A stretch of 64,000 bases of DNA from positions 10,347,860 to 10,411,859 of the forward strand of contig NC_049997.1 of the NCBI RefSeq assembly GCF_000003815.2. Reading direction: 5' to 3'. The notes under the pieces are model-generated. The model saw nothing but the letters and a program-made list of their open reading frames with translations. It was not told the DNA's origin and ran no database searches. Each line of letters starts with the position of its first letter. The stretch's first letter is position 1. The stretch is from Branchiostoma floridae. Lineage: Eukaryota > Chordata > Leptocardii > Amphioxiformes > Branchiostomatidae. The position numbers and the translations under genes are program-made. Below, in pieces: positions 54,594-64,000 of this stretch.

Positions 54594-54823
54594 TGCACTG
54601 CACTTGGGGCACTGGTGCGGCACTCCGGGGTTCGAAAATTACTCGTTGAAATTTAAAGATAAAGAACGAATATTCTGACGTTTTGTTTGTGTATTTTGTT
54701 GTGTTCTAAGTCATCCTTTTGCGTATTACTCAATATCTAAATTATCGGCGGAGATAACATAGAACTTAACAGTGCCGCAGTGAACGAACATTGCCGCACC
54801 GGTGCTCCAAGTACAGTGAAATA
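54594..54823. mobile_element. 230-bp MITE with CACTGCACTTGGGGCAC ends
   Basis: CACTGCACTTGGGGCACTGG with TGCGGCA on the left mirrors TGCCGCACCGGTGCTCCAAG and TACAGTG on the right. A second copy at 61340-61703 is interrupted by a LINE tail. Confidence 0.78.
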
Positions 54824-55026
54824 CCACCTTTAGTTTACCAGGGCTCCCATACCTCTACCTCTTTCCCTTCTCCTTTACGTTCTTTACCCTTCAACTGGCG
54901 GAGAAACATATGTTTCGCTCCCAGAGTTGGCACCCTAGCTTCCTCAGTTTTCCAGCCCGCGGAGGTCTAACTCGGGGGTGAGGGCTGTGTCAGATTTTGC
55001 TGTTGTCCTTGTCTATTAGTCCGTTA

Positions 55027-55440
55027 GACAATAGATAGAACTTTATTGCACGACATTTGTACATGGTACAATGTATGGCAACAACTATTACACAAAGTAC
55101 AAAATAGGTGTATAGAATAAGACTTAACATCCTTATTAACATAGCAAAAAGGGCTAAAACAAGATATAATGTTACAATCGAGTTGGGCTAATCATGGCTT
55201 TCATTATTCTTTCTAATAACAAAGCAGTCTTTGATATATTTGCCTAACTTTGCATTATGGGAGTTGTGGCATCTAAAGATATATACAAATCTGTCTTTAG
55301 CATCGAGGTTCTTGAAATCTGCTGTAATAGATTCTAGAAATGTGAATAGCTCATTACGTAAAATAGTGTATTTAGAACATTCCATTAAAAAGTGAAATTC
55401 ATCTTCAATATGCTCTCAAGGTGCTCTTCAAATTTCGGGG
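55027..55440 (-). pseudogene. LINE ORF2 C-terminal remnant with 3' tail
   Basis: On the minus strand the frame reads IEDEFHFLMECSKYTILR and continues to a basic C-terminus (KDCFVIRKN) near 55195. After it comes a 3' tail with TACATTGTACCATGTACAAA and CAATAAAG at 55030-55090. The EDEFHF..C..Y..R pattern is that of the CR1/L2-type post-RT region. A G-rich run (55437-55450) lies at its 5' side, so the copy is 5'-truncated. Confidence 0.72.
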
Positions 55441-55454
55441 GGGGGGGGGGGTTA

Positions 55455-55638
55455 CTCTACAAGCAGAGGTTAAGCTTCGGCTGTTTTTTAAACGTTTTTT
55501 TAGGCGTTTGACAGTAAAGTGTTCGTTTTCTTTATGTCTCCAGGCGAGAAAAGAACGGTACAAAATAAAAAGCCCGATAAAAACGCCTAAAAACGTCCAA
55601 AACAGCTGAAGCCTTACCTCTGCTTAGCACTTGGAGAG
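55455..55638. mobile_element. CTCTCC-type TA-flanked MITE, 184 bp
   Basis: CTCTACAAGCAGAGGTTAAG mirrors CTCTGCTTAGCACTTGGAGAG, with TA on both sides (55453-55454 and 55639-55640). The inner arms share CGTTTTTTTAGGCGTTT and AAAACGCCTAAAAACG with the copy at 29743. Confidence 0.82.
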
Positions 55639-55736
55639 TAGTAAGGTGGGGGCATGTTGGCCCTGGAGCCGAGGACCTGGCTTGTGATTGCTCTGAAAAC
55701 AGCCTGGCGTCCAGGCTAAAATCCTCGCTGTAGATA

Positions 55737-55866
55737 ATCTCCAAGCAGATCCTACGGTGCCATAAGATCAAAGCTGGCCATGGAGTATATCTGGCCAAAG
55801 GGAGTCAAACGGGCACCTACGATGGGTTTGATACTATATTTCGTCATCGTGGATCTGCTTGGAGAT
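55737..55866. mobile_element. 130-bp CTCC-type TA-flanked MITE
   Basis: ATCTCCAAGCAGATCC mirrors GGATCTGCTTGGAGAT, flanked by TA (55735-55736 and 55867-55868). The inner part differs from the 29743 type, so it is a subfamily sharing the ends. Confidence 0.8.
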
Positions 55867-56385
55867 TAGCGGTAGACCCAAAACCATCAGGCGGGCTTCC
55901 GGCGACAGCATACACATATTACCGATGGAGTCTGTTTTGGGGGGTAGCCGATGTTACAATTAGCTTTACCGGCGCCCTCTTGACCTGAGCAGGCCAGGAG
56001 ATGTCAAGGGGGACGTGTTTCCCGTGCAGGCGCTGTCATCTGGTCAGCACGAACTGGTTAAGATCTAGCCTGATTTAATCGCGCTTCTCAGGCCCGCCGT
56101 ACATTGCGGGGAGAAGGCTACAAGCTCCGGATAGCGGAGTTTGCGTTACACAGACTAGTTAAGATCGTTTAGGCAAACTAGCCTCCATAGCAGGCTCTCT
56201 GGAGGCTATAGGCAAACGGTCTTGCAGACCGGAGTAGCACAGGACCTCTTGATACTGGTCCAAACGCTCAAACCATTAGGTCACATGGCGCCACTATTTC
56301 GTTTCCTTCCACACGTTCACGGCAAAAAAAAAGACCTTGAATTAGATGAACTTGAAATGAGTGACCGAGTACTCATGCGTTCTTC

Positions 56386-56525
56386 TCCAAGCAGATGTTG
56401 GGGCGAAATATCTGACACCCGGACTTCCCTGACAGTCCTTTAATTCGTAATACCCTGACAGGCCAGAGAAGCTGTCCGTCAGTAAACGTTACGGTATTTC
56501 ACCCCAACATCTGCGTGGGGATTAC
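56386..56525. mobile_element. related MITE with CTCCAAGCAGATGTTGGGG ends
   Basis: CTCCAAGCAGATGTTGGGGC with GAAATA mirrors ATTTCACCCCAACATCTGCG and TGGGGA. The stem also pairs CCTGACAG segments. The left TA is not preserved. Confidence 0.68.
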
Positions 56526-56684
56526 CGTGGTATTTTTGAGCTTCCAAGAAGGTGCGTATATATATATCCACTCCCGACTCAAAGATCTGTCTAGATTTGG
56601 AGAGTAAAAAACATGAGAACAACTTCGCATTTTGTCTGGGAATGACTGTTTCACAAGAATAGAAAATAAACTAGAGTTCGGCGA

Positions 56685-57669
56685 CCTCATACCTCCATGA
56701 AAATTTAGAGCTTTCGTAAATTTCATGCAATTGACCAACACATTAACATAATTTATGCATGCTGTTGTTCATCATTGACTAACGTACACATGTCACAATT
56801 AAAAAATTCCCATTATTGATCATAAAGCGGTTTTGAATTTTTATATAAATTATGCAAATAAGTTCCTCATTACCATATTTGGTATCTGCTTATATTCCAC
56901 CTATCATAATTAACATGTGTTACATGTATTGAGGTCCAGTTATTGAAAACAATGGAACTATACAATTTCCTCATTAATTATGCAAATTAGGTCCTCATTT
57001 GCATAACATGCATATCATTATGAACATCTTTGCCAAAGCTACTGCTGCATGCCTAAAATGCAGCCAATCCGTCGTTCCTTTCTGCAGTTATCCGCTTTGG
57101 AGTGTCTTGACAAAAACGCCCCTGCAGTTCCACAATTAAATGTCAGGGGACTGAAACTTGCCTCACTTTTTCATGACGCTAAAAGCTATCTACCACTTAA
57201 ATGTCACGACCATATCACGTCAGTGACAAGAGATACATTGACAAAACTGCTATGATAGAATATTCTCATTAATTATGCAAATGTATTCCTGATTTGCATA
57301 ATTAGTATCTTATCTAGTACAACATTGTCTAAGGTACCTACATACCAAAAATCATGAAAATCCGTTGTTCCCTTCTTGAGTTATCCTCGTCAGAAGTTTT
57401 TGACAAAAATGCCCCTGCTATCCCCAAACTAGACGCTAGGGGGCCCAAACTTATGTCATTTCTTCCTGAGCACAAGAGCTATCTAACACTCAAAAATCGT
57501 GACCATAGCATGTTCAGAACACCGAGATAGCAAAACCGGAAGTTGCGCTGCAGTACCAAGGGGAGTCGCTAGGGGGCCCAAAATCTAATCATTTCCAGCT
57601 TTCGTCACACACTACCGACACACCAAGTATGAAACCAATCCACCCAGCCGTTCTTGAGTTATCTTGTTT

Positions 57670-57700
<31 letters not shown>

Positions 57701-57746
57701 AACGCGGGGTAAAATATAACCTCCATGACATTTCATGGAGGTAACT
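56685..57746. repeat. 1.06-kb dispersed repeat, full-length-looking copy
   Basis: It begins GCGACCTCATACCTCCATGA and ends ATTTCATGGAGGTAAC, so the ends are partial inverted repeats. Inside, a roughly 300-bp unit (ATCCGT(C/T)GTTCC, GACAAAAA(C/T)GCCCCTGC, GGGGGCCCAAAC) is repeated, followed by GCTGCAGTACCAAGGGGAGT and a (CA)n run. Partial copies occur at 22418, 22810 and 23290. It has no open frame of note. Confidence 0.65.
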
Positions 57747-57798
57747 ATTAGAGTCCGTGGAGTTAACTGATTACAGAAGACGAGGTTAGGATATGGTA

Positions 57799-57849
57799 TA
57801 GCCTGGATGCAATCCCTTTTCTCGGGACAGGGGTTTGGAACCCAGGCTA
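57799..57849. repeat. 51-bp palindrome TAGCCTGG...CCAGGCTA
   Basis: TAGCCTGGATGCAATCCC mirrors GGGGTTTGGAACCCAGGCTA imperfectly. It is the shortest of three TAGCCTGG-ended elements. Confidence 0.55.
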
Positions 57850-59210
57850 GAACCGATGTAGTTCTGGCAGTGTGTCGGTTCGGCTACATCCCGAATGCCC
57901 GCACGTCCCTTCTGTGAGAGGAATTTCTCCCAGATCTTCTTATCTTGATCTATCTTATACCGGATGACATCGGATTCGACTTTCACCTACAGATTCTTGG
58001 TAGTTCACAAGACTGTGCCAAATTGGGTCCACTGAGATACCCGTTTTAGGGATATCCACTTTCTCCAAAGACCTGTTGGTTGCAACATTTTCTCACAAAC
58101 TATTGACTTTTTCCCAAAGCCTTTTTGGTAGTAAAATCTTACTGGAGCTATGATAATGTTTTTTTTAATACTATGTTGGAGATAGGTTCCCAGTCATGAC
58201 ACTGTCTTTACATGTAGTACATCTGATTCTTAGAAAGTTCAGTCAGGGTCACAAGTTACGACATAAGCTCCTCATATTGTCACTCATTAGATTCAGATGG
58301 CTAGTCTGAAATTGATCTTGTAGATCTTCCACATACTATAGAACCGGCAACCTTACATTGACATAGTTCACAGATTTCCCCATGTACTCCCAAAGTTGGC
58401 GGAAACTGTACATGTCGCCCTCTGCACATGTTCTTCACCGGATGTTTTAGCTAAGTAGGAGAATCTGTTCAAGATCCAAGATATCGTTGTCTGAAATGTT
58501 TTGGAACTTGTCCCAAAACAATGCCGTTTGGAACTTGTCCCAGAACAATGGGGGTTCCAAGTCCACCCGTGTCAAATTCAATATTGTGTAATCGATGCCC
58601 TCTATTATAAACGGGTTAAACTCATCGAGAAACTGTTAGGAACACTGTCTTTGCTTATGAGTCATGACGTCATTCACGGCTGCAACCTCTGATAGGAACG
58701 TTTCGAGCAGGCTTGTCAACACAGTCAGACACATGTTCGTAGTTATGTCCACTTGTAGTGTAGGGACAGTACTTTTCCGTGATATCATTTCTTCTAGGTC
58801 CTTCTACACTTGCCATAATGGCTTGTGTTACAAATTGTAACATCCGTTGCAGTATAGAAGCGACTATCCGAACACACGTAAGGACACGATCACAAATCAA
58901 GGGTATTCGTGCATGTGATGTACAAAACAGCCAGTTGTCTGTTATATGACGGAAAGCTAAAGATCGCTAAAGGGCTTGTCGGCGGTTGGTTCTGTCATAG
59001 CCTGCAGCGCTTGCATAAAAGTCGCACGACGGCCTTCGACGAATGTGGCCACGACATAAACAAACCACATTATATTTTATCTAGAGACTAAAACTTGATT
59101 AGCATGCATTCTCCAGAGTTGACAGATCCTCCACGTTATGACAGCGTTATCTAGGATGTCATCAGTCATACCTGCCTGGGTACCATTCTCCATACTAGAT
59201 CTACTGCTAG
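57850..59210. other. no recognisable gene
   Basis: GAACTTGTCCC(A/A)AACAATG is doubled at 58503-58553 as a minor local duplication. Frames here are short and without domains. Confidence 0.4.
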
Positions 59211-59214
59211 TAAC

Positions 59215-59273
59215 AATTTACACGAGGCACTTTGAACGACGTACGTCGTTTGATTTTTTTGCCTCGTGTAAAT
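59215..59273. repeat. 59-bp hairpin with near-perfect 14-bp arms
   Basis: ATTTACACGAGGCA mirrors TGCCTCGTGTAAAT exactly, with a second small palindrome CGACGTACGTCG in the loop. Confidence 0.8.
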
Positions 59274-59280
59274 CGGGCCA

Positions 59281-59427
59281 TAGCCTCTACCAGGCTCCAC
59301 GGATCGGTCAGGAAATAGCTCCTCTGGCCGGCCGACTCCCCTAGCGTACTGTTGTCACTCTATTTGTCCAATTTCTACTTCATTTTTGTATACTAGACCA
59401 CCGATTCGCGGAGCCTGGTAGAGGCTA
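59281..59427. mobile_element. inverted-repeat element (TAGCCTCTACCAGGCTCCAC family)
   Basis: TAGCCTCTACCAGGCTCCAC at the left is mirrored exactly up to CGCGGAGCCTGGTAGAGGCTA at the right. This is the cleanest copy of the family also found at 14186 and 30074. Confidence 0.82.
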
Positions 59428-60232
59428 CAAGAACTAGTAACCGCCGGCTCAATCTTGTCGCTTGTTAACCACTGCCAGATTGGGCCAGTGGTTACGACGT
59501 AGGAGGATGGCATCCAAGCTACAGTCAGACCACATCTAACCTTGAACCTGTCTCACCTTGTCTAACACGTTCCGGATTGTACAATGGCAGTTTGGCTCTC
59601 AGTCTCAGCATTACACTTTTTACAGGTGCTTAACCTGGACAATATCTGTGCGTGTTTCCGTCTCTGACAATCTAATAATACGTCCAAAATTGTTGTTTTG
59701 TTTACTTTTTTTTACACGACAGATGGCCATAGAGCTATACTCTTTGAAAGTCACTATACTATACTATACTCTATAAAGTTAAAGTTTTCAGCTGTCGGAA
59801 AATGAAAAATGCCGTGTCAACTGAAAATGATTGACTTTTTTCCACACTTGTCTTGCTGTAATGATTTGTTTTGTTACCACTCGAGGGGAAGATATCTGGC
59901 AAAATGGGCACCCCATCCTCGTCAATTTAGGAATCTGAAGAAGCCGAATTCGTTAATGAACCATTGAGGGGCGCCGGGGAAACCACTGGTTCGAATTAGC
60001 GTTCCGAGCCCCGGTATTGGTCGCCGTGTGATCTTGAACGTCCCATGGGGATTTAGGAGACAGTTCACAGAGAAACCCCAGCGCTTTCGGATCCTAGTCC
60101 CGCCGAAGACCCGGACCACACTTTCTCGGACCTTCGGCCACAGAAGACGGCTGTCGCTCGAACTTTCCGCGAAAACGACAAACTTGCAGGAAGATTCGTT
60201 CGGAGGGAATTCATCCTGGGAAGGAGACCAAG

Positions 60233-60292
60233 ATGGCTGCCCGAACAGTTCTGACGATTTTGGTCGCCTTGGCGGTGATTTCTGCAACTCAG
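60233..60292 (+). CDS. signal-peptide first exon of a gene leaving the window
   Basis: ATG in the context AAGATGGCT opens 20 codons, MAARTVLTILVALAVISATQ, and the exon ends ACTCAG|GTAAGG in phase 0. The hydrophobic core and small residues before the junction are typical of a cleaved signal peptide. The signal exons of the two module genes have the same phase-0 ending. No matching second exon was found up to 64000, so the first intron is longer than 3.7 kb or the exon was missed. A third module gene is possible but unproven. Confidence 0.6.
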
Positions 60293-61339
60293 GTAAGGTT
60301 TGAAAACTTTTGTTGAAAATTATCTTCTGTCCAGTGGACATGGTGGTTTCGTGTGGTTCTATCAATTTGCGATGTTTTGTCTTCGCCACATGTCTCTTTG
60401 TAAGTCGACAAGATTAAGGGCAACAAGGACTAAAAGGATTTCCCGCCCAAAACCGTAACGTTTGCCAAGAAATAGGAGATTTTACCACTGCTTGGCATTT
60501 GGTCATTTTTCCGGTTTTTATCTGCACCGTGGGAGATCTTGCTTTGGATCAGACAGTCAGTGAGAGTTCTCTGCTTTCCACCCAAAAAAAAATCGTTGTA
60601 GAAATGAATTGAATAATGGTTTTGACTGGAAAACCACTCGAAAAGAAGCCATGTACAGACTACAAATGTTATAAGCTCGGTTATTGGTTGCGGGTTGTCT
60701 TTTGATAGGAAATAAGAAAAATGCAAACGAAAATTTGACAGTAGATCCTCAGAATTTTTTCTAGTTCCTTCGCAATTTTAGTACTTTTTTTTCACCGGCT
60801 TGTGATATATCTAATTTCATTTCACTATGGTGCTTTCCTCGGGCCGCTTTCCTCCTCCCTGAGAATTGTTGTTTTGTCCCCTGTCAGCATGGCTGGAGTT
60901 ACAGAGTCTGTAGTTCATTAGAGCTACCATCTTGATTAGTTAACGTCCGCTTCCAACCAGACATTGTTGTTGTAGTACAGAACCGACAGATCAAGTGATC
61001 TGTGAACTATATAACAAGGACGATGCCGCGGCTATACTCAGAGCAACAAGTATGTGACTGCCGTCTCAATTCCTAGTTTGTGAAGTCCTATCTCCTAAAA
61101 CACCTTTCAATAAACTGCAAATTAACAACAGATCGGTTAAACCTTAGAAACCTAACGGTCTAAAAACATTGTCAATTGAGCTGGCAAAACAAACATTACT
61201 CGGACCGCTTTCTCCCACATACTTCCGACATAATTGGACAGTAAATTTGAGGAACTGTGATAACTTCTTCCCCTCACTCAAGGGTCGTGGGAAAAGATAG
61301 GGATAGATCTATGTTCTTCCGAAGGTTCTTCCTTCTCAC
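60293..61339 (+). other. putative first intron, nothing recognised
   Basis: No exon with cysteine modules, and no repeat of known family, can be seen here on either strand. Confidence 0.4.
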
Positions 61340-61703
61340 TGCACTTGGGGCACGGGTGGAACACTGTAGGGTTTGTTCACAATAATGTTTTGTTGTTGTT
61401 TTGTATGTAGCCTCTTAGTACTACTGTCTGTATAGCTATTAGTTGTTATTAATTGCCATACATTGTACCCTGTGCGATTGTTGAGCAATAAATTCATTCA
61501 TTCATTCATTCATTCTGTTGTGTTATTTTCGCCGATTTTTTTTTTTTATAATTCAGATATTGCGTAAAACGTAAAAAGTATGACTTAGAAGACATTAAAA
61601 TTCACAAAACATAAGGAAATTCGTTACTTATCTCTGAATTTCGTTATCTTTTCGAACTCCGCAGTGCCGTACCGTTGCCGTACAGTGCAGTGAGATACTG
61701 TAC
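61340..61703. mobile_element. CACTGCACTTGG-ended MITE interrupted by a LINE tail
   Basis: CACTGCACTTGGGGCACGGG at the left and CCGTTGCCGTACAGTGCAGTG at the right match the ends at 54594-54823. Between them, 61380-61516 is a LINE 3' end (AATGTTTTGTTGTTG through CAATAAATTCATTC) identical in layout to 7318-7460. The remaining interior (AATTCAGATATTGCG..TATGACTTAGAAGAC) matches the uninterrupted copy. Confidence 0.72.
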
Positions 61704-63150
61704 CACTTTCTGAATCGGCTCCGTTTTTCATTCTCACCTATCTAATCAACGACCTTGTTTTTGGACCTCGCCCTATTTTGTGATGTGCCCAAGCCCTTTT
61801 TCCACCTAGATAAGTTCATCCTTGATATAGTTCTAGGTCATTGTAATGTCATATTTTAACGGGCAACAGACCAGAACTGCTTTGCGCTTGGATCTTATCC
61901 AATATATCAAGATTACGTGGTCTAGTCCCTTATTGTCTGGAACATGTTTGCAACACCGGGTGAAGCGATGCTGTTAGCCTCAACCAGGCCTCCCTACGGG
62001 GGTGCAGGGATCGTAGAATTCGGCAAAAATATCGGGAAATCGGCCAGGGAAGTCAGTCTGTGCCAAGGTTCTTGTCAGCAAAACTCCCCTGGCATGCCTG
62101 GCAAATTATTCTCTCTATGATAGCCAGCGTCAGTCTGGTAAAGACTATTAAGCTGTAGCCTGTATGCCAGACCCCCGATATCAAGAATATCTAAACTGAG
62201 GGGGTTGTTGTAGAATTTCCCTAATGGCATGTTGGCTTTAGAGCCGAGGAGTTGGCTTGCGTACGCCCTAGAAACAGTCTGGCATCCAGGCTTCCTTCGT
62301 CTTGGGTAGAAACATGTCCCGCTTCCAGAACTAGTCTCCAAGCAGACGTGTCAGCTGGATCACAAAAGAGAAGAATTAAATCAAGAGTTTGGCCAAATAG
62401 GGACAAATAATTTGCCATGGCATCTCAATCAGTTTTTTGTAGTGACTTAACTTCTACTAGGCTTTTATTCCTAACTTGTTCAAAGTTCCCTATTTATATA
62501 CTACTCAGCCAGGCCGGAGTCTGGTAGAGTCAACACCCTAACCCGAGTCTATATACCAGCTAGAAACACGGAACAGCACTTTCCCCGCTAGACGTCATAC
62601 TGTACGACTGAAATGTATATGAAAGTAGCCTGGTTACCAAACCCCAGCCCGATCTCAAGTATCGCCCGATCTCGAGTATCTATCGCACGAAAGATATTTG
62701 AGGTTGGGGTATGGTATCCAGGCTACAGCTAGCGTCTCTCAGGGTCTATCTCACGGAGGTCTGTGTAAAATTTTCTTGGCGCCAACGCGCTGCTCTACAC
62801 GTAGGCTCTGGAAGTAGTCTGACACCCAGGCTAGTGAGGCTGTTGTTCGTTAATGTTTTGTCGACTTGCAGAAACCGCGAGTGGTCTTGATGAGCGCAGC
62901 TGGAAGTTGCGGAAGATGACAGGGTCCACTTTACTGATGAGATGCTTCAAATCTGCGGGGAAGCAAAAATGTGCTTACTCAAATGAGGGGGGGGGGGGGC
63001 ATCAAGATGTAGATCGGACAGTGTTTGTGATAATTGTGTAGAGTAGTCTGTTTTCTGTTTCTGTTTTCCGGCTGGAAAGATAGGCTGTCATTGTCAGTAA
63101 AAAATGTCTAAAGGTGCTTATGTATGTACTTGTGCCGGAAAACAACCCCA
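61704..63150. other. repeat fragments, no supported gene
   Basis: Pieces of the CCAGGC and CTTGGAGA families lie near 61975-62050 and 62330-62350. At 62853 CTTGCAG looks like an acceptor, but the frame in phase with the exon at 60292 stops after 15 codons. A G-run lies at 62987-62999. Confidence 0.4.
62626..62725. repeat. 100-bp palindrome TAGCCTGGTTACC...GGTATCCAGGCTA
   Basis: TAGCCTGGTTACCAAACCCC mirrors GGGGTATGGTATCCAGGCTA, and the centre repeats CGATCTC(A/G)AGTATC. Confidence 0.72.
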
Positions 63151-63153
63151 GTA

Positions 63154-63355
63154 TGGCCTACGTCACATTTCCTACGCGGGGCCCGGCCGGGCTGTTTATG
63201 GAAACGAAAAATTAGATTTTATGCCAATAAATATGCACAAGGCATGCCGTTGAATCGTTTTTGGCCTGTTTTGTGTTTTTGTTGTCTTTTTAAAAATATT
63301 TATCGTTCCCAAAAGCTGCCCGGCCGGGCCCCTTTGAGGAACCTTAACCTTAGGC
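63154..63355. mobile_element. GGGCCCGGCCGGGC-ended MITE, tandem copy 1
   Basis: GGCCTACGTCACATTTCC then GGGGCCCGGCCGGGCTGTTT at the left mirrors AGCTGCCCGGCCGGGCCCCT and TTAGGCC at the right. The interior matches the copy at 27414 (ATGCCAATAAATATGCAC). Confidence 0.85.
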
Positions 63356-63549
63356 CTACGGCCCATTTCCGGGGCCCGGCCGGGCAGCTTTTGGGAACGA
63401 AAAGTATGATATAAACGTCTTCAAAAGACACCAAACTATACAGGACGTAAAGAGAATAGTCGGGGGCATTATTTGTGTACGTATACATTTCTAGTTTTCT
63501 TTTCCACAAACAGCCCGGTCGGGCCCCTGTTTGGAAATGTGACGAAGCC
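63352..63549. mobile_element. GGGCCCGGCCGGGC-ended MITE, tandem copy 2
   Basis: It starts in the TAGGCCTAC shared with the preceding copy. It then reads CATTTCCGGGGCCCGGCCGG and GGGAACGAAAAGTATG, and ends CCCGGTCGGGCCCC, TTTGGAAATGTGACG. The interior matches the copy at 9597 in inverse orientation (AAGACACCAAACTATACAGG). Confidence 0.83.
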
Positions 63550-64000
63550 TGCCCGTGGTTTCCAGGCTCACTAGACCCAGTCCCGAGGAATCTCTACAGC
63601 GGTGATCTCTGACGGCCTCCCGCCGGCGGCATGCATGTTGGTCCTAATTCAGAGAGTCTGATTTTAAAACGAGAAGGCGGGATGCCTACAAAATATGGTC
63701 TGACAAACTGCTAACATCTAGTTTGTAAGTAGTGTCGGAATAGAGTTTTAAAAGCCTGGGAAGTGGCTAGCTGAAAGTTGCTGCCATAGTTGATATCTAA
63801 TCTTTTGGGTCACTGAGAATACCTTCGGTACTTTCACTCTGTCTGAGTTTAAACTGATGCAAAAGTCCAGGTCTTTCCGGTTCTCCTGAATCCTGGAAGT
63901 CATCCAGAGTAGTTTTAGCCATTAGAAGGTACATTAGACGGATCTTACAAATTGGCCCACCAAATTGGTTCACCAAACCAGTTGCATATGGAGGAGAGTA
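63550..64000. other. no recognisable feature
   Basis: CTCCCGCCGGCGGCATGCATG near 63619 is a small GC palindrome. Nothing coding is supported before the window ends. Confidence 0.4.

Noticed and set aside
59922-60389. 155-codon minus-strand frame over the signal-peptide exon
   Set aside because: It is antisense to a well-formed ATG, signal peptide and donor, and it has no recognisable domain or splice context.
62853-63041. second exon of the gene starting at 60233
   Set aside because: CTTGCAG resembles an acceptor, but the phase required by the 60292 donor meets a stop after about 15 codons. The open frame is in another phase.

Overview
The window looks like nuclear DNA of an animal, most likely a cephalochordate (amphioxus, Branchiostoma-like). 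It has GT-AG introns, low gene density, AATAAA-bearing LINE tails, tRNA-headed SINEs and very many small terminal-inverted-repeat elements, several carrying the TCTCCAAGCAGA end that I associate with amphioxus MITEs. The organism is inferred from repeat style and protein character, not from a search. There are no bacterial operons, CRISPR arrays or rRNA genes.

Four genes can be supported. (1) A plus-strand gene with eight phase-0 exons, 12127-28515, encodes a secreted 399-residue protein: a signal peptide plus seven small four-cysteine modules, one per exon. (2) On the minus strand, converging tail-to-tail with it, a two-coding-exon gene (37703 down to 32512) encodes a secreted protein of about 1160 residues with 18 copies of the same module in one 3.4-kb exon. 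The modules resemble half of a Dickkopf N-terminal cysteine-rich domain. (3) Inside the 9.3-kb intron 2 of gene 1, on the minus strand, lies an ankyrin-repeat gene (22337 down to 21132). Its reading frame is cut by a 388-bp hAT-type MITE with a perfect 8-bp target duplication. Past the MITE the same frame continues for 61 codons into a recognisable SOCS box, so this is an ASB-like gene separated from its SOCS box by a transposon. (4) Also in intron 2, on the plus strand, a 420-codon frame (17446-18708) encodes a protein resembling the herpesvirus-tegument-type deubiquitinase family (peptidase C76), with the expected Gln, Cys and Asp-x-His residues. It is probably carried by a mobile element and sits just after a 42-bp minisatellite. 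A further signal-peptide exon at 60233-60292 starts a gene that runs out of the window.

Layout: 1-12 kb is repeat-rich upstream DNA (LINE 3' ends, two TA-type or snap-back MITEs, a hAT MITE at 4298-4665, a 141-bp satellite at 10.77-11.79 kb). 12.1-28.5 kb is gene 1 with its two guest genes. 28.5-32.5 kb is the shared 3' intergenic region with a CTCTCC MITE and an inverted-repeat element. 32.5-37.7 kb is gene 2. 38-45 kb is an unusual run of tandem duplications, some with splice-donor-like sites that could be 5' untranslated exons of gene 2. 45-60 kb is mostly unassigned DNA with MITEs and a 1-kb dispersed repeat. 60-64 kb holds the start of the third secreted-protein gene and a tandem pair of GGGCCCGGCCGGGC-ended elements.

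Genes 1 and 2 share a module and tail-to-tail placement, so they look like locally duplicated relatives that diverged in exon structure. The ankyrin and C76-like genes appear to be guests in the intron, with no evident functional link to the host. One 14-bp direct repeat (15592 and 19642) flanked by a poly(T) run and a tRNA-like head suggests that a SINE was later split by the insertion carrying the C76-like gene.
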